A stretch of DNA of 64,000 nt, taken from assembly GCA_040879025.1 (NCBI GenBank), contig JBBDLF010000001.1:146714-210713 (forward strand), in the 5' to 3' direction. Each line of letters begins with the position of its first letter. Position 1 is the stretch's first letter. Under the pieces are notes generated by a model. It did not search any database. It was not told the DNA's origin and saw only the letters and a program-made list of their open reading frames with translations. A program made the translations under genes and the position numbers. This DNA is from JBBDLF01 sp040879025 (lineage in GTDB: Bacteria; Pseudomonadota; Gammaproteobacteria; Pseudomonadales; Pseudohongiellaceae). Shown here in pieces: positions 38,664 through 47,630 of the stretch.

Positions 38664-40244
38664 ATGAAAAACGACAGTACAGTCCCGATCGTTGACAAGC
38701 AACCCCGGCGGGGCGGCCTGTTGAGAGCCAGCGGTGTCACGGGGTCGATGACCCTGCTTTCCCGTATGCTCGGTCTGGCGCGCGATGTGGTGATCGCTCG
38801 TGTTTTCGGTCCCGGTGACGGTACCGATGTTTTCTTTCTGGCCAACAAGATTCCGAACTTTCTGCGCCGGCTGTTCGCCGAAGGCGCGTTTAACCAGGCA
38901 TTTGTTCCGGTGCTGTCGGAATACCGCACCCACAAATCACTCGCTGAAGTAAAGCAGCTGATCAACTACGTCGCCGGCTATCTTGGCGGACTGCTGGCGC
39001 TGCTGACCGCAGTTACACTCGTAGCGGCACCATTGCTGGCCGTGCCGATTGCGTATGGATTTACCGATGAACCGGAAAAATTCGCCTTGTTCGTACAGAT
39101 GTTGCGAATTACTTTTCCCTACCTGTTGCTGATATCACTGACCGCCCTGTGTGGCGCGATACTGAACAGTTACGACCGCTTTGCGATTCCGGCGCTGACG
39201 CCGGCATTACTGAATATCTCCCTGATTGCTTCGGCATTTCTGCTGGCTCCGTACATGAATCGACCCGAGCTCGCTCTGGCCTGGGGCGTACTGATCGCCG
39301 GTGTGGCCCAACTGCTGTTTCAATTGCCCTTTCTGGCGCGCCTGCAACTGATGCCTGTTCCGGCGTTGCACCGTTCACATGAAGGTGTGCAGCGTATCAA
39401 GACACTGATGCTGCCTGCACTTTTTGGTGTGTCGGTCAGCCAGATCAATTTGCTGCTCGATACACTGATTGCCTCTTATCTTGTGTCGGGCAGCGTTTCC
39501 TGGCTTTATTTTTCCGATCGGCTCATGGAATTGCCTCTGGGAATTTTTGGTATCGCCATTGCCACCGTCGTGCTGCCGAGCCTGGCGCGCAACCATGCCA
39601 ACGAGTCGCGCGAGGAGTTCAGCCAGACCATTGACTGGGCCATGCGGCTGGTCTGCGTGCTGGCCATCCCCGCAACAGTTGCGCTGGTGGTAGTGGCTGA
39701 GCCGCTACTGGTCACTTTGTTCCAGAACGCCAACTTTACCGCCAATGATGTGGTGCGCGTAACCGCCAGTCTGCAGGCCTACGCCTTGGGGCTGATTGCG
39801 TTCATGGGCGTCAAGATATTTGCTCCAGGCTTTTACTCCCGCCAGAACACACGGACCCCGGTTCGCATCGCGGTAATCGCCGTGGCGGTTAACATGGTCC
39901 TGAACTTTGTGCTGGTGTTCGGGTTCGGCCTGGCTCATGTCGGGCTCGCCCTGGCTACCAGCCTGGCGGCTTTCGTCAATGCGGGGCTGTTGCTGCTCGG
40001 GCTTTACCGGGAGCGTGTCTATCACTTCCAGCCGGGATGGGTTGTATTTCTGCTGCGTATTTTTCTGGCCATTGCGTTAATGGCGAGTTTTTTGGTGTAT
40101 TATGCCGGCGACTGGCAGGATTGGCTGCAATGGGATATCTGGACCCGCGTCGGGCACCTTTCAGTGTTATGCTTTGGAGGGTTGGCGGTTTACATTGCGG
40201 CTCTCTATGCCGGTGGCATGCGTGGCATTCACCTGCATCGTTGA
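38664..40244 (+). CDS. murJ: Lipid II flippase MurJ
   Basis: Moves lipid-linked peptidoglycan precursor across the inner membrane. The 526-residue protein has the MOP-superfamily pattern of about 14 membrane helices. Characteristic motifs are GSMTLLSRMLGLARDVVIARVFGPGDGTDVFFLANKIPNFLRRLFAEGAF, here abridged as SRMLGLARDVVIARVFG and RRLFAEGAFNQAFVPVLSEY. The start at 38664 was chosen since upstream residues are unlike MurJ; a short divergent region with the rpsT promoter precedes it. Confidence 0.95.
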   Translation: MKNDSTVPIVDKQPRRGGLLRASGVTGSMTLLSRMLGLARDVVIARVFGPGDGTDVFFLANKIPNFLRRLFAEGAFNQAFVPVLSEYRTHKSLAEVKQLINYVAGYLGGLLALLTAVTLVAAPLLAVPIAYGFTDEPEKFALFVQMLRITFPYLLLISLTALCGAILNSYDRFAIPALTPALLNISLIASAFLLAPYMNRPELALAWGVLIAGVAQLLFQLPFLARLQLMPVPALHRSHEGVQRIKTLMLPALFGVSVSQINLLLDTLIASYLVSGSVSWLYFSDRLMELPLGIFGIAIATVVLPSLARNHANESREEFSQTIDWAMRLVCVLAIPATVALVVVAEPLLVTLFQNANFTANDVVRVTASLQAYALGLIAFMGVKIFAPGFYSRQNTRTPVRIAVIAVAVNMVLNFVLVFGFGLAHVGLALATSLAAFVNAGLLLLGLYRERVYHFQPGWVVFLLRIFLAIALMASFLVYYAGDWQDWLQWDIWTRVGHLSVLCFGGLAVYIAALYAGGMRGIHLHR

Positions 40245-40354
40245 TTCCGGAAACCCGCCGGAGAAGCCCGGTCAGACAGGGCAGGTCCTTGAACGGGAAT
40301 GCCGTTCTCCCGGTCTTGTGCAGCAGAAGCTTTACATCAGCAACGACAGGAACC

Positions 40355-41230
40355 ATGATGCGATCAACCGCCCATTTTCTTTCTTCCCGCTTCCGCGCGT
40401 TTTTCACGGGGAGTGCATCGTTGCTAATGGCTGCCGCCCTGGGTTTCGGGGTGGCCTCAGCGGATACAAAAATCACCGGGACCGCGGAATCGGTCGGCCG
40501 CGACGATTGCGTCATTTTGCTCCATGGCATGGCCCGCAGCGCCAATTCAATGGAGCGGCTGCAACATACGCTGGAGAATGCCGGCCTGACAGTCGTCAAT
40601 GTGGATTATCCTTCCACTACCGCCACGATCGAAGCGCTGGCACAACTGGCTGTTGAGCAGGGGTTGAGCGCCTGCGCCGAGTACGGTGAGGGTCGCATTC
40701 ACTTTGTCACACATTCCCTGGGCGGCATTCTGGTGCGGGTGTACTTTCGCAACAACCGCGCTGAACCGAGACTGGGTCGGGTAGTGATGCTCGGGCCGCC
40801 GAACCATGGAAGCGAAATAATTGACACCCTGCATGATATGCCGGGTTTTGAACTGGTTAACGGGCCTGCCGCGGAGCAACTTGGCACCGGACCGGAAGGT
40901 CTGCCATCCAGTCTGGGGGCGGTGACATTTGAACTGGGAATCATTGCCGGTAACCAGAGTGTCAATCCCCTCTATTCCTGGATGTTGCCGGAAGATGATG
41001 ATGGCAAGGTCACTGTCGACAGCACCCGTGTCGATGGAATGAAGGCGCATCTGGTTCTGCCGGTAACCCATACTTTTATGATGCGTAACCCCGTTGTTAT
41101 TGACCAGACAGTCCATTTTTTGAAGACGGGCCAATTCTTCCGTGAGAGTCCTTCACCAACCTTCAGAGCCGGCGACACGAGCCTAATTGGCGGCGAATCC
41201 CTGAATATCAATTCCTCCACTGTCAGGTGA
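40355..41230 (+). CDS. Exported alpha/beta-hydrolase (lipase/PGAP1-like)
   Basis: A 291-residue protein starting MMRSTAHFLSS with a signal peptide (LLMAAALGFGVASA). The nucleophile elbow is VTHSLGGILVR, that is T-H-S-L-G with the first glycine changed, followed by RVVMLGPPNHGSEI. The oxyanion loop is VILLHGMARSANSMERL and the C-terminal His is likely in LVLPVTHTFMM. Lipase-like members of this superfamily hydrolyse acyl esters. It sits 110 bp after murJ and 3 bp before the DAHP synthase gene, so it may be cotranscribed with the latter. Substrate unknown. Confidence 0.78.
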   Translation: MMRSTAHFLSSRFRAFFTGSASLLMAAALGFGVASADTKITGTAESVGRDDCVILLHGMARSANSMERLQHTLENAGLTVVNVDYPSTTATIEALAQLAVEQGLSACAEYGEGRIHFVTHSLGGILVRVYFRNNRAEPRLGRVVMLGPPNHGSEIIDTLHDMPGFELVNGPAAEQLGTGPEGLPSSLGAVTFELGIIAGNQSVNPLYSWMLPEDDDGKVTVDSTRVDGMKAHLVLPVTHTFMMRNPVVIDQTVHFLKTGQFFRESPSPTFRAGDTSLIGGESLNINSSTVR

Positions 41231-41233
41231 TCT

Positions 41234-42313
41234 ATGACCACGCGGGTTAAGGAAATTGATAATCTCCACATTATCGGTTTTGAGGAATTGCCGACTCCAC
41301 GCGAATTGAAGGATGCGTTGCCCGCAACGGGAAAGGCCCTCGACACGGTGTTGCAGGGCCACCGTTCGCTGAAGGCCATTCTGGATCGCACGGATCCGAG
41401 GTTGATAGTCGTGGTTGGCCCCTGTTCCATACACAATGCGGATGAGGCACTGGAATATGCGCGCAAGCTAAAGGGGTTGGCTGATGAGTTGCAGGACAAT
41501 CTGCTGCTATTGATGCGCGTGTATTTTGAAAAGCCGCGCACGACAGTCGGCTGGGAAGGTTTGATCTATGACCCACACCTTGACGGCACACACCGGATAG
41601 AGCAGGGGTTGCGTACCGGACGCAAGCTCATGCGGGACATCGCTGAGATCGGGTTGCCCATTGCGGTTGAAGCGCTTGATCTGATTTCACCCCAGTATTT
41701 GCAGGACCTGGTGACATGGACTGCCGTCGGTGCGCGAACCACCGAGTCACCGACTCACCGCAAACTCGCGAGCGGCATCTCCTCAGCAGTGGGTTTTAAA
41801 AACAACGTGGATGGAAATCTCTCAGTTGCCGTTAATGCGATACGTTCCGCCTCGGCCACCAATACTTTTATCAGTATTACTGAAGAGGGCAAGGTGGCGC
41901 TCTTCCGAACCGAGGGCAATCCTCACTGCCATGTTATTCTGCGCGGCGGACAGCAACCGAATTACGACGCCGTCAGTGTCGCCGCCTGTGAAGAAACCCT
42001 GCGCAAGGCCGGATTCAGGGAAAATATCATGATCGACTGCAGTCACGGCAACTCGCTCAAGGATCATAACCGGCAAGGCGAGGTGCTTGTGGATGTGTCG
42101 CGGCAGATTCTCGCCGGTAACCGGTCCATCATTGGTGTGATGCTCGAGAGCAATCTTGTCGAAGGCAACCAGCCGATACCTGACGATCTGGAATCGATCC
42201 GTTACGGTGTCTCAGTCACCGATGCGTGCCTGGGATGGGACGCAACGGAGAAATTGCTGCGCGATTTCTCCGCCACACTGGCGCCGGCGCTGGGGTCCAG
42301 GCAGCGGCATTGA
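41234..42313 (+). CDS. 3-deoxy-7-phosphoheptulonate synthase (class I DAHP synthase)
   Basis: Commits phosphoenolpyruvate and erythrose-4-phosphate to aromatic amino acid synthesis. The 359-residue protein has all class I landmarks: VVVGPCSIHNADEALEYARKL, MRVYFEKPRTTVGWEGLIYDP, EALDLISPQYLQDLV, WTAVGARTTESPTHRKLASG, and IMIDCSHGNSLKDH with the metal-binding Cys-His. The paralogue (AroF, AroG or AroH type) cannot be fixed by eye, so no symbol is given. It starts 3 bp after the hydrolase gene and is convergent with an aminotransferase gene, 21 bp apart. Confidence 0.96.
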   Translation: MTTRVKEIDNLHIIGFEELPTPRELKDALPATGKALDTVLQGHRSLKAILDRTDPRLIVVVGPCSIHNADEALEYARKLKGLADELQDNLLLLMRVYFEKPRTTVGWEGLIYDPHLDGTHRIEQGLRTGRKLMRDIAEIGLPIAVEALDLISPQYLQDLVTWTAVGARTTESPTHRKLASGISSAVGFKNNVDGNLSVAVNAIRSASATNTFISITEEGKVALFRTEGNPHCHVILRGGQQPNYDAVSVAACEETLRKAGFRENIMIDCSHGNSLKDHNRQGEVLVDVSRQILAGNRSIIGVMLESNLVEGNQPIPDDLESIRYGVSVTDACLGWDATEKLLRDFSATLAPALGSRQRH

Positions 42314-42334
42314 CGCGTCTGTTCGTTGCGTGTT

Positions 42335-43531
42335 TTACTCGCCGAGAACGGTGCCCAGGCTGTCGCAGAAATAATCCATATTACTTTCGTTCAGGCTTGC
42401 CACGTTGATACGGCTGGAGTCCACCAGGTAAACACTGTATTCCTTCACCAACTGTTGCACCTGATCCTGTGATATTCCCAGGAACGAAAACATGCCCTTT
42501 TCTTTTTCGATAAAACCAAAGTCGCGTTGGATGCCGGCGGCGCGCAGGCGGCCGACCAGCTCGGAACGCAGGCCGTTGATGCGGTCACGCATCGTGGTCA
42601 ATTCCGCATCCCAGGACTGACGCAGTGCGGGATCGCTGAGAATGGTCTCGACTATCGCGGCGCCGTGATCCGGCGGCATGGAATAATTGGCTCGTGCAAT
42701 CGCGGCAACGCGGGTTGCGGCTGAGGCGGCTGAGGCGGCGGTCTCACAGATGACTGTCAGGGCGCCGGTGCGCTCCCGGTAAAGCCCGAAATTTTTGGAA
42801 CAGGAACTTACCACCAGCAGTTCCGGCAAGGCTTCAGCCATCAATTGCACACCATAAACGTCTTCGCCAAGCCCATCACCGAGGCCCTGATAGGCCAGGT
42901 CGATAAACGGGGTAAAGCTGTTTTTGATGGCCAGTTCCGTAACGGCTTCCCATTGCGCACGATCCAGGTCGGCGCCGCAGGGGTTATGGCAGCAACCGTG
43001 CAACAGGATAACATCGCCGGCTCCCGCTTGTTCCAGTGTGGTCATCATCTCGTCAAAACGGATGCAATGGCGGGTGTAATCGTAATAAGGGTATTTTTCT
43101 ATCTTCACGCCGGCCGACCCGAGCAGGGGAGTATGATTGGCCCAGGTAGGATCGCTGACCAGTACCGTGGCATCCTGTTTGCCCGCCTTGACGAATTCGG
43201 CCGCCAGCCGTAAGCCGCCGCAGCCGCCCGGTGACTGCACTGTAATGCGCCGGTCTCCCAGACTGGCGCACAGGGGCGCGCCCAGCAGCAGTTCCGCCAC
43301 CAGAGCGTTATACAGTTCGGCGCCGCTGGGGCCGACGTAGCTCTTGGTGGTTTGTCCGGCCAGTATCAGTTTTTCCGCCTCTTTAACCGCGGCCATGATT
43401 GGCGTGTTGCCGGTTTCGTCACGGTAGACGCCAACGCCAAGATCAATTTTGCGCGGGTTCTTGTCCGCGCGATACGCAGCCATGAGTCCCAGGATGGGGT
43501 CGGCGGGTAAGGCCTGAAGCGATTGAAACAT
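42335..43531 (-). CDS. Aspartate/aromatic amino acid aminotransferase
   Basis: PLP-dependent class I aminotransferase; transfers the amino group between aspartate, glutamate or aromatic amino acids and 2-oxoacids. The 398-residue protein starts FQSLQALPADPILGLMAAYR and has the PLP-binding lysine in SCSKNFGLYRERTG. GCCHNPCGADL and DLAYQGLGDGL are also typical of AspC/TyrB. Sequence does not separate AspC from TyrB; the adjacent DAHP synthase favours an aromatic role by context only. folD lies 39 bp upstream on the same strand. Confidence 0.93.
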   Translation of the reverse strand: MFQSLQALPADPILGLMAAYRADKNPRKIDLGVGVYRDETGNTPIMAAVKEAEKLILAGQTTKSYVGPSGAELYNALVAELLLGAPLCASLGDRRITVQSPGGCGGLRLAAEFVKAGKQDATVLVSDPTWANHTPLLGSAGVKIEKYPYYDYTRHCIRFDEMMTTLEQAGAGDVILLHGCCHNPCGADLDRAQWEAVTELAIKNSFTPFIDLAYQGLGDGLGEDVYGVQLMAEALPELLVVSSCSKNFGLYRERTGALTVICETAASAASAATRVAAIARANYSMPPDHGAAIVETILSDPALRQSWDAELTTMRDRINGLRSELVGRLRAAGIQRDFGFIEKEKGMFSFLGISQDQVQQLVKEYSVYLVDSSRINVASLNESNMDYFCDSLGTVLGE

Positions 43532-43570
43532 GAGTGACTCCGCGGGTTTGTTGAATCAGTTAGTGACAGT

Positions 43571-44446
43571 TTACCGGGTGTTGTGGTGAGCCTTAAGCGT
43601 ATTCAGCAGCAGGGACGCCCTGGTCATGGGACCGACGCCTCCCGGTACCGGTGTGATATAGGCGCACCTGTCCTTGACGGCTTCGAAATCAACATCGCCA
43701 TTGAGTCGGTAGCCGCTGGGTCGTGATTTATCCTCGACACGGGTGATGCCTACATCGATTACCACCGCTCCCTCACTGATCATATCGGCACCGACAAAAC
43801 CGGGTTTACCAACGGCCACGACAAGAATATCGGCACTACGGCAAATTTCCGCCATGTTGCGTGTGCGGCTGTGCACCAGCGTCACCGTGGCATTACCCGG
43901 CTTGCTGTTGCGGGACATCAAAATGGACATCGGTGTGCCGACAATATTGCTGCGCCCGATAATCACACAGTGCTTGCCTTCAGTGGTAATGTCATTGCGG
44001 CGAAGCAGTTCCATAATGCCGTTGGGGGTGGCGGATACGAACGTCGGCATGCCCAGGCACATCGCGCCGACATTGGTGGGAGAAAAGCCATCGACGTCCT
44101 TGGCCGGGTCAATGGCCAGGGTAATCCTGTGTTCATTGATATGAGGCGGCAAGGGCAGTTGCACGATGTAACCATCGATGGACCGGTCTTTGTTGAGCCG
44201 GTTGATTGTCTTTAACAACGCTTCTTCGGTGGCATCATCCGGCAACCTCACCAGGGTGGATTCGAATCCGACTTCCTTGCAATCCTTGACCTTGTTGGCG
44301 ACGTAAGTCTCGCTGGCACCGTCGGTCCCCACCAGAACAGCCGCCAAATGCGGTCGCCGACCTCCTGCTGACGTGATCTTCGCAACCTGATCGGCGACTT
44401 CCTTTCTGATCTGTTCAGCGCAGACTTTGCCATCGAGTAATTGCAT
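43571..44446 (-). CDS. folD: Bifunctional methylenetetrahydrofolate dehydrogenase/cyclohydrolase
   Basis: Interconverts 5,10-methylene- and 10-formyl-tetrahydrofolate using NADP. I choose the second ATG (44446), giving MQLLDGKVCAEQIRKEV, like the family start; the first ATG adds six residues. Motifs include the substrate and NADP segments VGTDGASETYVANKVKDCKEVG, abridged here as GASETYVANKVKDC, VQLPLPPHI, and CVIIGRSNIVGTPMS and TPVPGGVGPMTRA. Normal length. The neighbourhood also holds glyoxalase, formaldehyde dehydrogenase and purU genes, so one-carbon flow is a local theme. Confidence 0.95.
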   Translation of the reverse strand: MQLLDGKVCAEQIRKEVADQVAKITSAGGRRPHLAAVLVGTDGASETYVANKVKDCKEVGFESTLVRLPDDATEEALLKTINRLNKDRSIDGYIVQLPLPPHINEHRITLAIDPAKDVDGFSPTNVGAMCLGMPTFVSATPNGIMELLRRNDITTEGKHCVIIGRSNIVGTPMSILMSRNSKPGNATVTLVHSRTRNMAEICRSADILVVAVGKPGFVGADMISEGAVVIDVGITRVEDKSRPSGYRLNGDVDFEAVKDRCAYITPVPGGVGPMTRASLLLNTLKAHHNTR

Positions 44447-44557
44447 TACGGGTCGCCGTTTCATTTATTTGCATCGGGGGAGGACAGTAGCGCCGCCATC
44501 ATAATGGAGTCGCCGTTCCATCTCAAGCTGGATGCCCGCCGGCGGGGCAGTTGCCGC

Positions 44558-44992
44558 TTACCACGAACCGCTATTCGGCATGCTCAACCAGGGCTCGTCC
44601 GGTTCTTTTGCCTCACCTGCCTGCAGTAACTCAATGGAGATATTGTCCGGTGAACGAATGAAAGCCATGCGGCCGTCGCGGGGAGGACGGTTGATAACCA
44701 CGTCTTTCTCAGCCAGTCGGCGGCAGACGGCATAGATATCGTCGACCTCGTAGGCCAGGTGACCGAAGTTGCGGCCTTCGCCATACTCTTCCGGATCCCA
44801 GTTCCAGGTGAGCTCGATCTGGGCCTCCTCATTACCAGGGGCGGCCAGAAACACCAGCGTGAATCGTCCCTTGTCATTTTCCTTCCTGCGCACTTCCTTG
44901 AGGCCGAGTTTGTCACAGTAAAAATCCAGCGACTCATCCAGCTGACTCACCCGTACCATCGTGTGCAGATACTTCAGTTGATTGCCACTCAT
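44558..44992 (-). CDS. gloA: Lactoylglutathione lyase (glyoxalase I)
   Basis: Isomerises the glutathione hemithioacetal of methylglyoxal to S-lactoylglutathione. The 144-residue protein has the two vicinal-oxygen-chelate repeats and the expected metal ligands His10 (KYLHTMVRV), Glu60 (QIELTWNW), His78 (NFGHLAYEV) and Glu121 (ISIELLQ). It lies 12 bp downstream of the class III alcohol dehydrogenase gene on the same strand, so the two glutathione-dependent aldehyde enzymes are probably one operon. Upstream region of its start has GGAGAAA. Confidence 0.93.
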   Translation of the reverse strand: MSGNQLKYLHTMVRVSQLDESLDFYCDKLGLKEVRRKENDKGRFTLVFLAAPGNEEAQIELTWNWDPEEYGEGRNFGHLAYEVDDIYAVCRRLAEKDVVINRPPRDGRMAFIRSPDNISIELLQAGEAKEPDEPWLSMPNSGSW

Positions 44993-45004
44993 AATAATTT
45001 CTCC

Positions 45005-46111
45005 CTAAAACAAGATGACCGACCGGATACTTTTGCCTTCGTGCATCAGATCGAAAGCCTTGTTGATGTCCTCAAGCGGCATGGTATGTGTGATCAGTGG
45101 ATCGATCTCTATTTTCCCATTCATATACCAGTCCACGATTTTGGGCACGTCGGTTCTGCCCCTGGCGCCGCCGAACGCCGTTCCACGCCAGGAACGACCG
45201 GTCACCAGTTGAAACGGGCGTGTCGAAATTTCCTGACCGGCCCCGGCGACCCCGATGATATACGACTCGCCCCAGCCTTTGTGGCAGCACTCGAGCGCCT
45301 GTCGCATCGTGTCGACGTTACCGATGCATTCAAAACTGTAATCAACGCCGCCGCCGGTCAGTTCAATGATTGCCGCGGTCACGTCGTCAACTTCGTTTGG
45401 ATTGATGAAGTCGGTCATGCCGAACGCTCTGGCCAGTTGTACCTTGTCTGGATTGAGATCGACGCCGATGATGCGATCCGCACCGACCATCCGGGCCCCC
45501 TGCACCACGTTAAGCCCGATACCCCCGAGCCCGAATACCGCGATGGTACTGCCCGGCTCCACTTTTGCGTCGAATGCCACGGCACCTATCCCGGTGGTGA
45601 CTCCGCAGCCGATGTAGCAGACCTTGTCGTGGGGCGCATCGTCCCGAATTTTGGCGAGGGCTATCTCAGGCAACACGGTGTAGTTGGAAAAGGTAGAGCA
45701 GCCCATATAGTGAAGGACAGGCGCACCGTCAAGGGAAAAACGGCTGCTGCCGTCAGGCATCAGGCCTTGCCCCTGGGTCGAACGGATGGCCTGGCAGAGA
45801 TTGGTCTTGGGATGCAGGCAAAAATTGCACTGGCGGCACTCGGGTGTATAAAGCGGAATAACCGTGTCTCCCGGCTTGACAGATTTGACACCGGCGCCCA
45901 CCTCGACCACGACTCCTGCTCCCTCGTGCCCGAGTATCGCAGGAAACAGGCCTTCCGGATCGTCTCCGGAAAGCGTAAACGCGTCGGTATGACAAACCCC
46001 GGTTGCCTTGATTTCGACCAGCACTTCCCCCTCCCGGGGGCCCTCCAGATCCACGTCAACAATTTCCAGTGGTTTCCCCGCGGCGAAAGCCACGGCGGCT
46101 CGTGATTTCAT
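45005..46111 (-). CDS. adhC: S-(hydroxymethyl)glutathione dehydrogenase / class III alcohol dehydrogenase
   Basis: Oxidises the glutathione adduct of formaldehyde with NAD. The 368-residue protein is a zinc-containing medium-chain dehydrogenase: catalytic zinc ligand region GVCHTDAFTLSG, structural zinc cysteines in ECRQCNFCLHPKTNLCQ, and the NAD Rossmann motif VFGLGGIGLNVVQGA. The N-terminal ITHTMPLEDINKAFDLM-like end at the C-terminus is typical of class III. GAGAGGAAACGGG precedes the ATG and a TACAAT -10-like element lies at 46137-46142. S-formylglutathione hydrolase is not found beside it, as would be usual. The sequence gap begins 65 bp upstream. Confidence 0.95.
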   Translation of the reverse strand: MKSRAAVAFAAGKPLEIVDVDLEGPREGEVLVEIKATGVCHTDAFTLSGDDPEGLFPAILGHEGAGVVVEVGAGVKSVKPGDTVIPLYTPECRQCNFCLHPKTNLCQAIRSTQGQGLMPDGSSRFSLDGAPVLHYMGCSTFSNYTVLPEIALAKIRDDAPHDKVCYIGCGVTTGIGAVAFDAKVEPGSTIAVFGLGGIGLNVVQGARMVGADRIIGVDLNPDKVQLARAFGMTDFINPNEVDDVTAAIIELTGGGVDYSFECIGNVDTMRQALECCHKGWGESYIIGVAGAGQEISTRPFQLVTGRSWRGTAFGGARGRTDVPKIVDWYMNGKIEIDPLITHTMPLEDINKAFDLMHEGKSIRSVILF

Positions 46112-46175
46112 CCCGTTTCCTCTCAGCTATCCAGCGATTGTAAAGACCCCGTCTCCCCCGGGCAAGCCGCAGGGT

Positions 46176-46207
46176 GGGGGGGGGGGGGGGGGGGGGGNNN
46201 NNNNNNN
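46176..46207. other. Assembly gap: run of 22 G followed by 10 N
   Basis: Positions 46176-46197 are all G and 46198-46207 are N. Poly-G is a known two-colour sequencing artefact, so the flanking join between the adhC and purU regions is unproven. Confidence 0.95.
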
Positions 46208-46268
46208 GAATGAGAATCATTCGCCACCGACCCCATGCTATCATTCGTGGGAGCGGGAGGTGAGGTTG

Positions 46269-47138
46269 ATGGGCCAGGCGCAGCGTAACAAGTTTGTTCT
46301 GACAGTTTCGTGTCCGGAGGCGAATGGCATCGTCCGGGCGGTCAGTGATTTTCTGTTTCAGAGGGGCGCGACTATCAGCGATGCGGCCCAACACCGGGAT
46401 CCGCTGATTGACCGGTTCTTTATGCGGGTCGAGTTCGAAGAAACCGAGGCGAGTCTGCCGGGGACGGACAGACTCAGCGAGGACTTTGTCGAGATCGCGG
46501 AGACATTCTCGATGGAGCCGAAGTTTTTTAACCTGCAAGTCAAATCTCGCGTACTGCTTGCCGTGTCTCAGCATGGGCACTGCCTGAATGACCTGTTGCA
46601 CCGCTGGGAAAGTGATGTATTGCCGGCAGAAATAGTCGGTGTGGTATCTAACCACCAGGACATGCGACAGATGACAGAGTGGTACGGGCTGCCGTTTCAT
46701 TACCTGCCGATTGACAAGGGCAACAAGAAGCGGCAGGAGCAGGAAATATTACGCATTATCCGCTCCCAGAAAGTTGATCTATTTGCGCTTGCACGCTACA
46801 TGCAAATACTGTCACCAACGCTTTGTGAAGAACTGGCCGGCCGTGCCATTAACATTCACCATTCGTTTCTTCCCGGTTTCAAGGGGGCCAATCCGTATCG
46901 TCAGGCCTACATGCGCGGAGTCAAAATTATCGGCGCCACCGCACATTATGTGACGACCGAGTTGGATGAGGGCCCGATTATTGAACAAACGGTTGAAAGA
47001 ATTGATCATAACGTCAATATTGACGAGCTCATGCAAATTGGGCGCGATGCGGAATGTGCCGCGTTTGCCAGGGCGGTCAAGTGGCATTGTGAACATCGGG
47101 TAATCGTCAACGGCAATAAAACTGTGGTATTCCGATAA
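46269..47138 (+). CDS. purU: Formyltetrahydrofolate deformylase
   Basis: Releases formate from 10-formyl-tetrahydrofolate, feeding purine synthesis or balancing one-carbon pools. The 289-residue protein has an N-terminal ACT domain (FVLTVSCPEANGIVRAVSDFL) and a C-terminal formyltransferase-type domain with HHSFLPGFKGANPYRQAY, where His of the NIHHSF motif and the later conserved Asp (TTELDEGPIIEQ) are expected catalytic residues. ATG 46269 has GAGGTGAGG upstream. Its start is just downstream of the gap, but the product is complete. It follows adhC in a one-carbon-themed stretch if the join is real. Confidence 0.95.
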   Translation: MGQAQRNKFVLTVSCPEANGIVRAVSDFLFQRGATISDAAQHRDPLIDRFFMRVEFEETEASLPGTDRLSEDFVEIAETFSMEPKFFNLQVKSRVLLAVSQHGHCLNDLLHRWESDVLPAEIVGVVSNHQDMRQMTEWYGLPFHYLPIDKGNKKRQEQEILRIIRSQKVDLFALARYMQILSPTLCEELAGRAINIHHSFLPGFKGANPYRQAYMRGVKIIGATAHYVTTELDEGPIIEQTVERIDHNVNIDELMQIGRDAECAAFARAVKWHCEHRVIVNGNKTVVFR

Positions 47139-47212
47139 GCTGTATCACCGCCGGGCTTTATCGCTGCCACCCAAGAGAGTATGATGACCACTTGAACAGA
47201 GAGGGTCTGGCA

Positions 47213-47569
47213 ATGAGACAGTTAAACAAATCAATTCTGCTTGCGGTATTTACGCTGCTGTTCGCCGCCGGCGGTTTTGCTGCTGACAATCAGGTGGCCG
47301 ACGGGGTGTGGATTGATGTGCGTTCGGTGCGGGAATACAACGAAGGCCATGTCGAAGGGCATGCAAATATCCCCCATGGTGATATTGGTCACAAGATCAG
47401 CGAGTTGGTCCCCGATCTCCACACCACAGTGCATCTATACTGTGCCACCGGCATCCGTTCCGGCATGGCGCTGGAAATTTTGATGGAAATGGGGTATCAG
47501 GATGTTATCAACGAGGGTGGATATGAACAGGTAGCCGCGAAGCTGGCAGGAAGCAGCGACGCCCTCTGA
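47213..47569 (+). CDS. Exported single-domain rhodanese (PspE-like)
   Basis: A 118-residue periplasmic sulfurtransferase-like protein. Signal peptide LAVFTLLFAAGGFAA; a single rhodanese domain follows with VWIDVRSVREYNEGHVEGH (CH2A region) and active loop CATGIRS, that is Cys77 and Arg82. GAGGG precedes the ATG. It resembles E. coli PspE/GlpE-type small rhodaneses, which carry sulfane sulfur. The TauE/SafE exporter gene starts 61 bp downstream, suggesting a shared role in sulfur handling. The long frame from 47192 was rejected as start since it adds no useful residues. Confidence 0.88.
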   Translation: MRQLNKSILLAVFTLLFAAGGFAADNQVADGVWIDVRSVREYNEGHVEGHANIPHGDIGHKISELVPDLHTTVHLYCATGIRSGMALEILMEMGYQDVINEGGYEQVAAKLAGSSDAL

Positions 47570-47630
47570 ACCAGGGCTGAGGCCAAGAGGGCAGTGACAC
47601 CTGAATCTTCAACCACCCGATCCCACGTAA

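Noticed and set aside
44759..46105. 448-codon plus-strand frame across gloA and adhC
   Set aside because: It is the antisense of two confidently identified genes and has no recognisable motif.
46008..46268. Translated frame across the N run into purU
   Set aside because: It crosses poly-G and N bases, so its residues are not real; purU starts at 46269.
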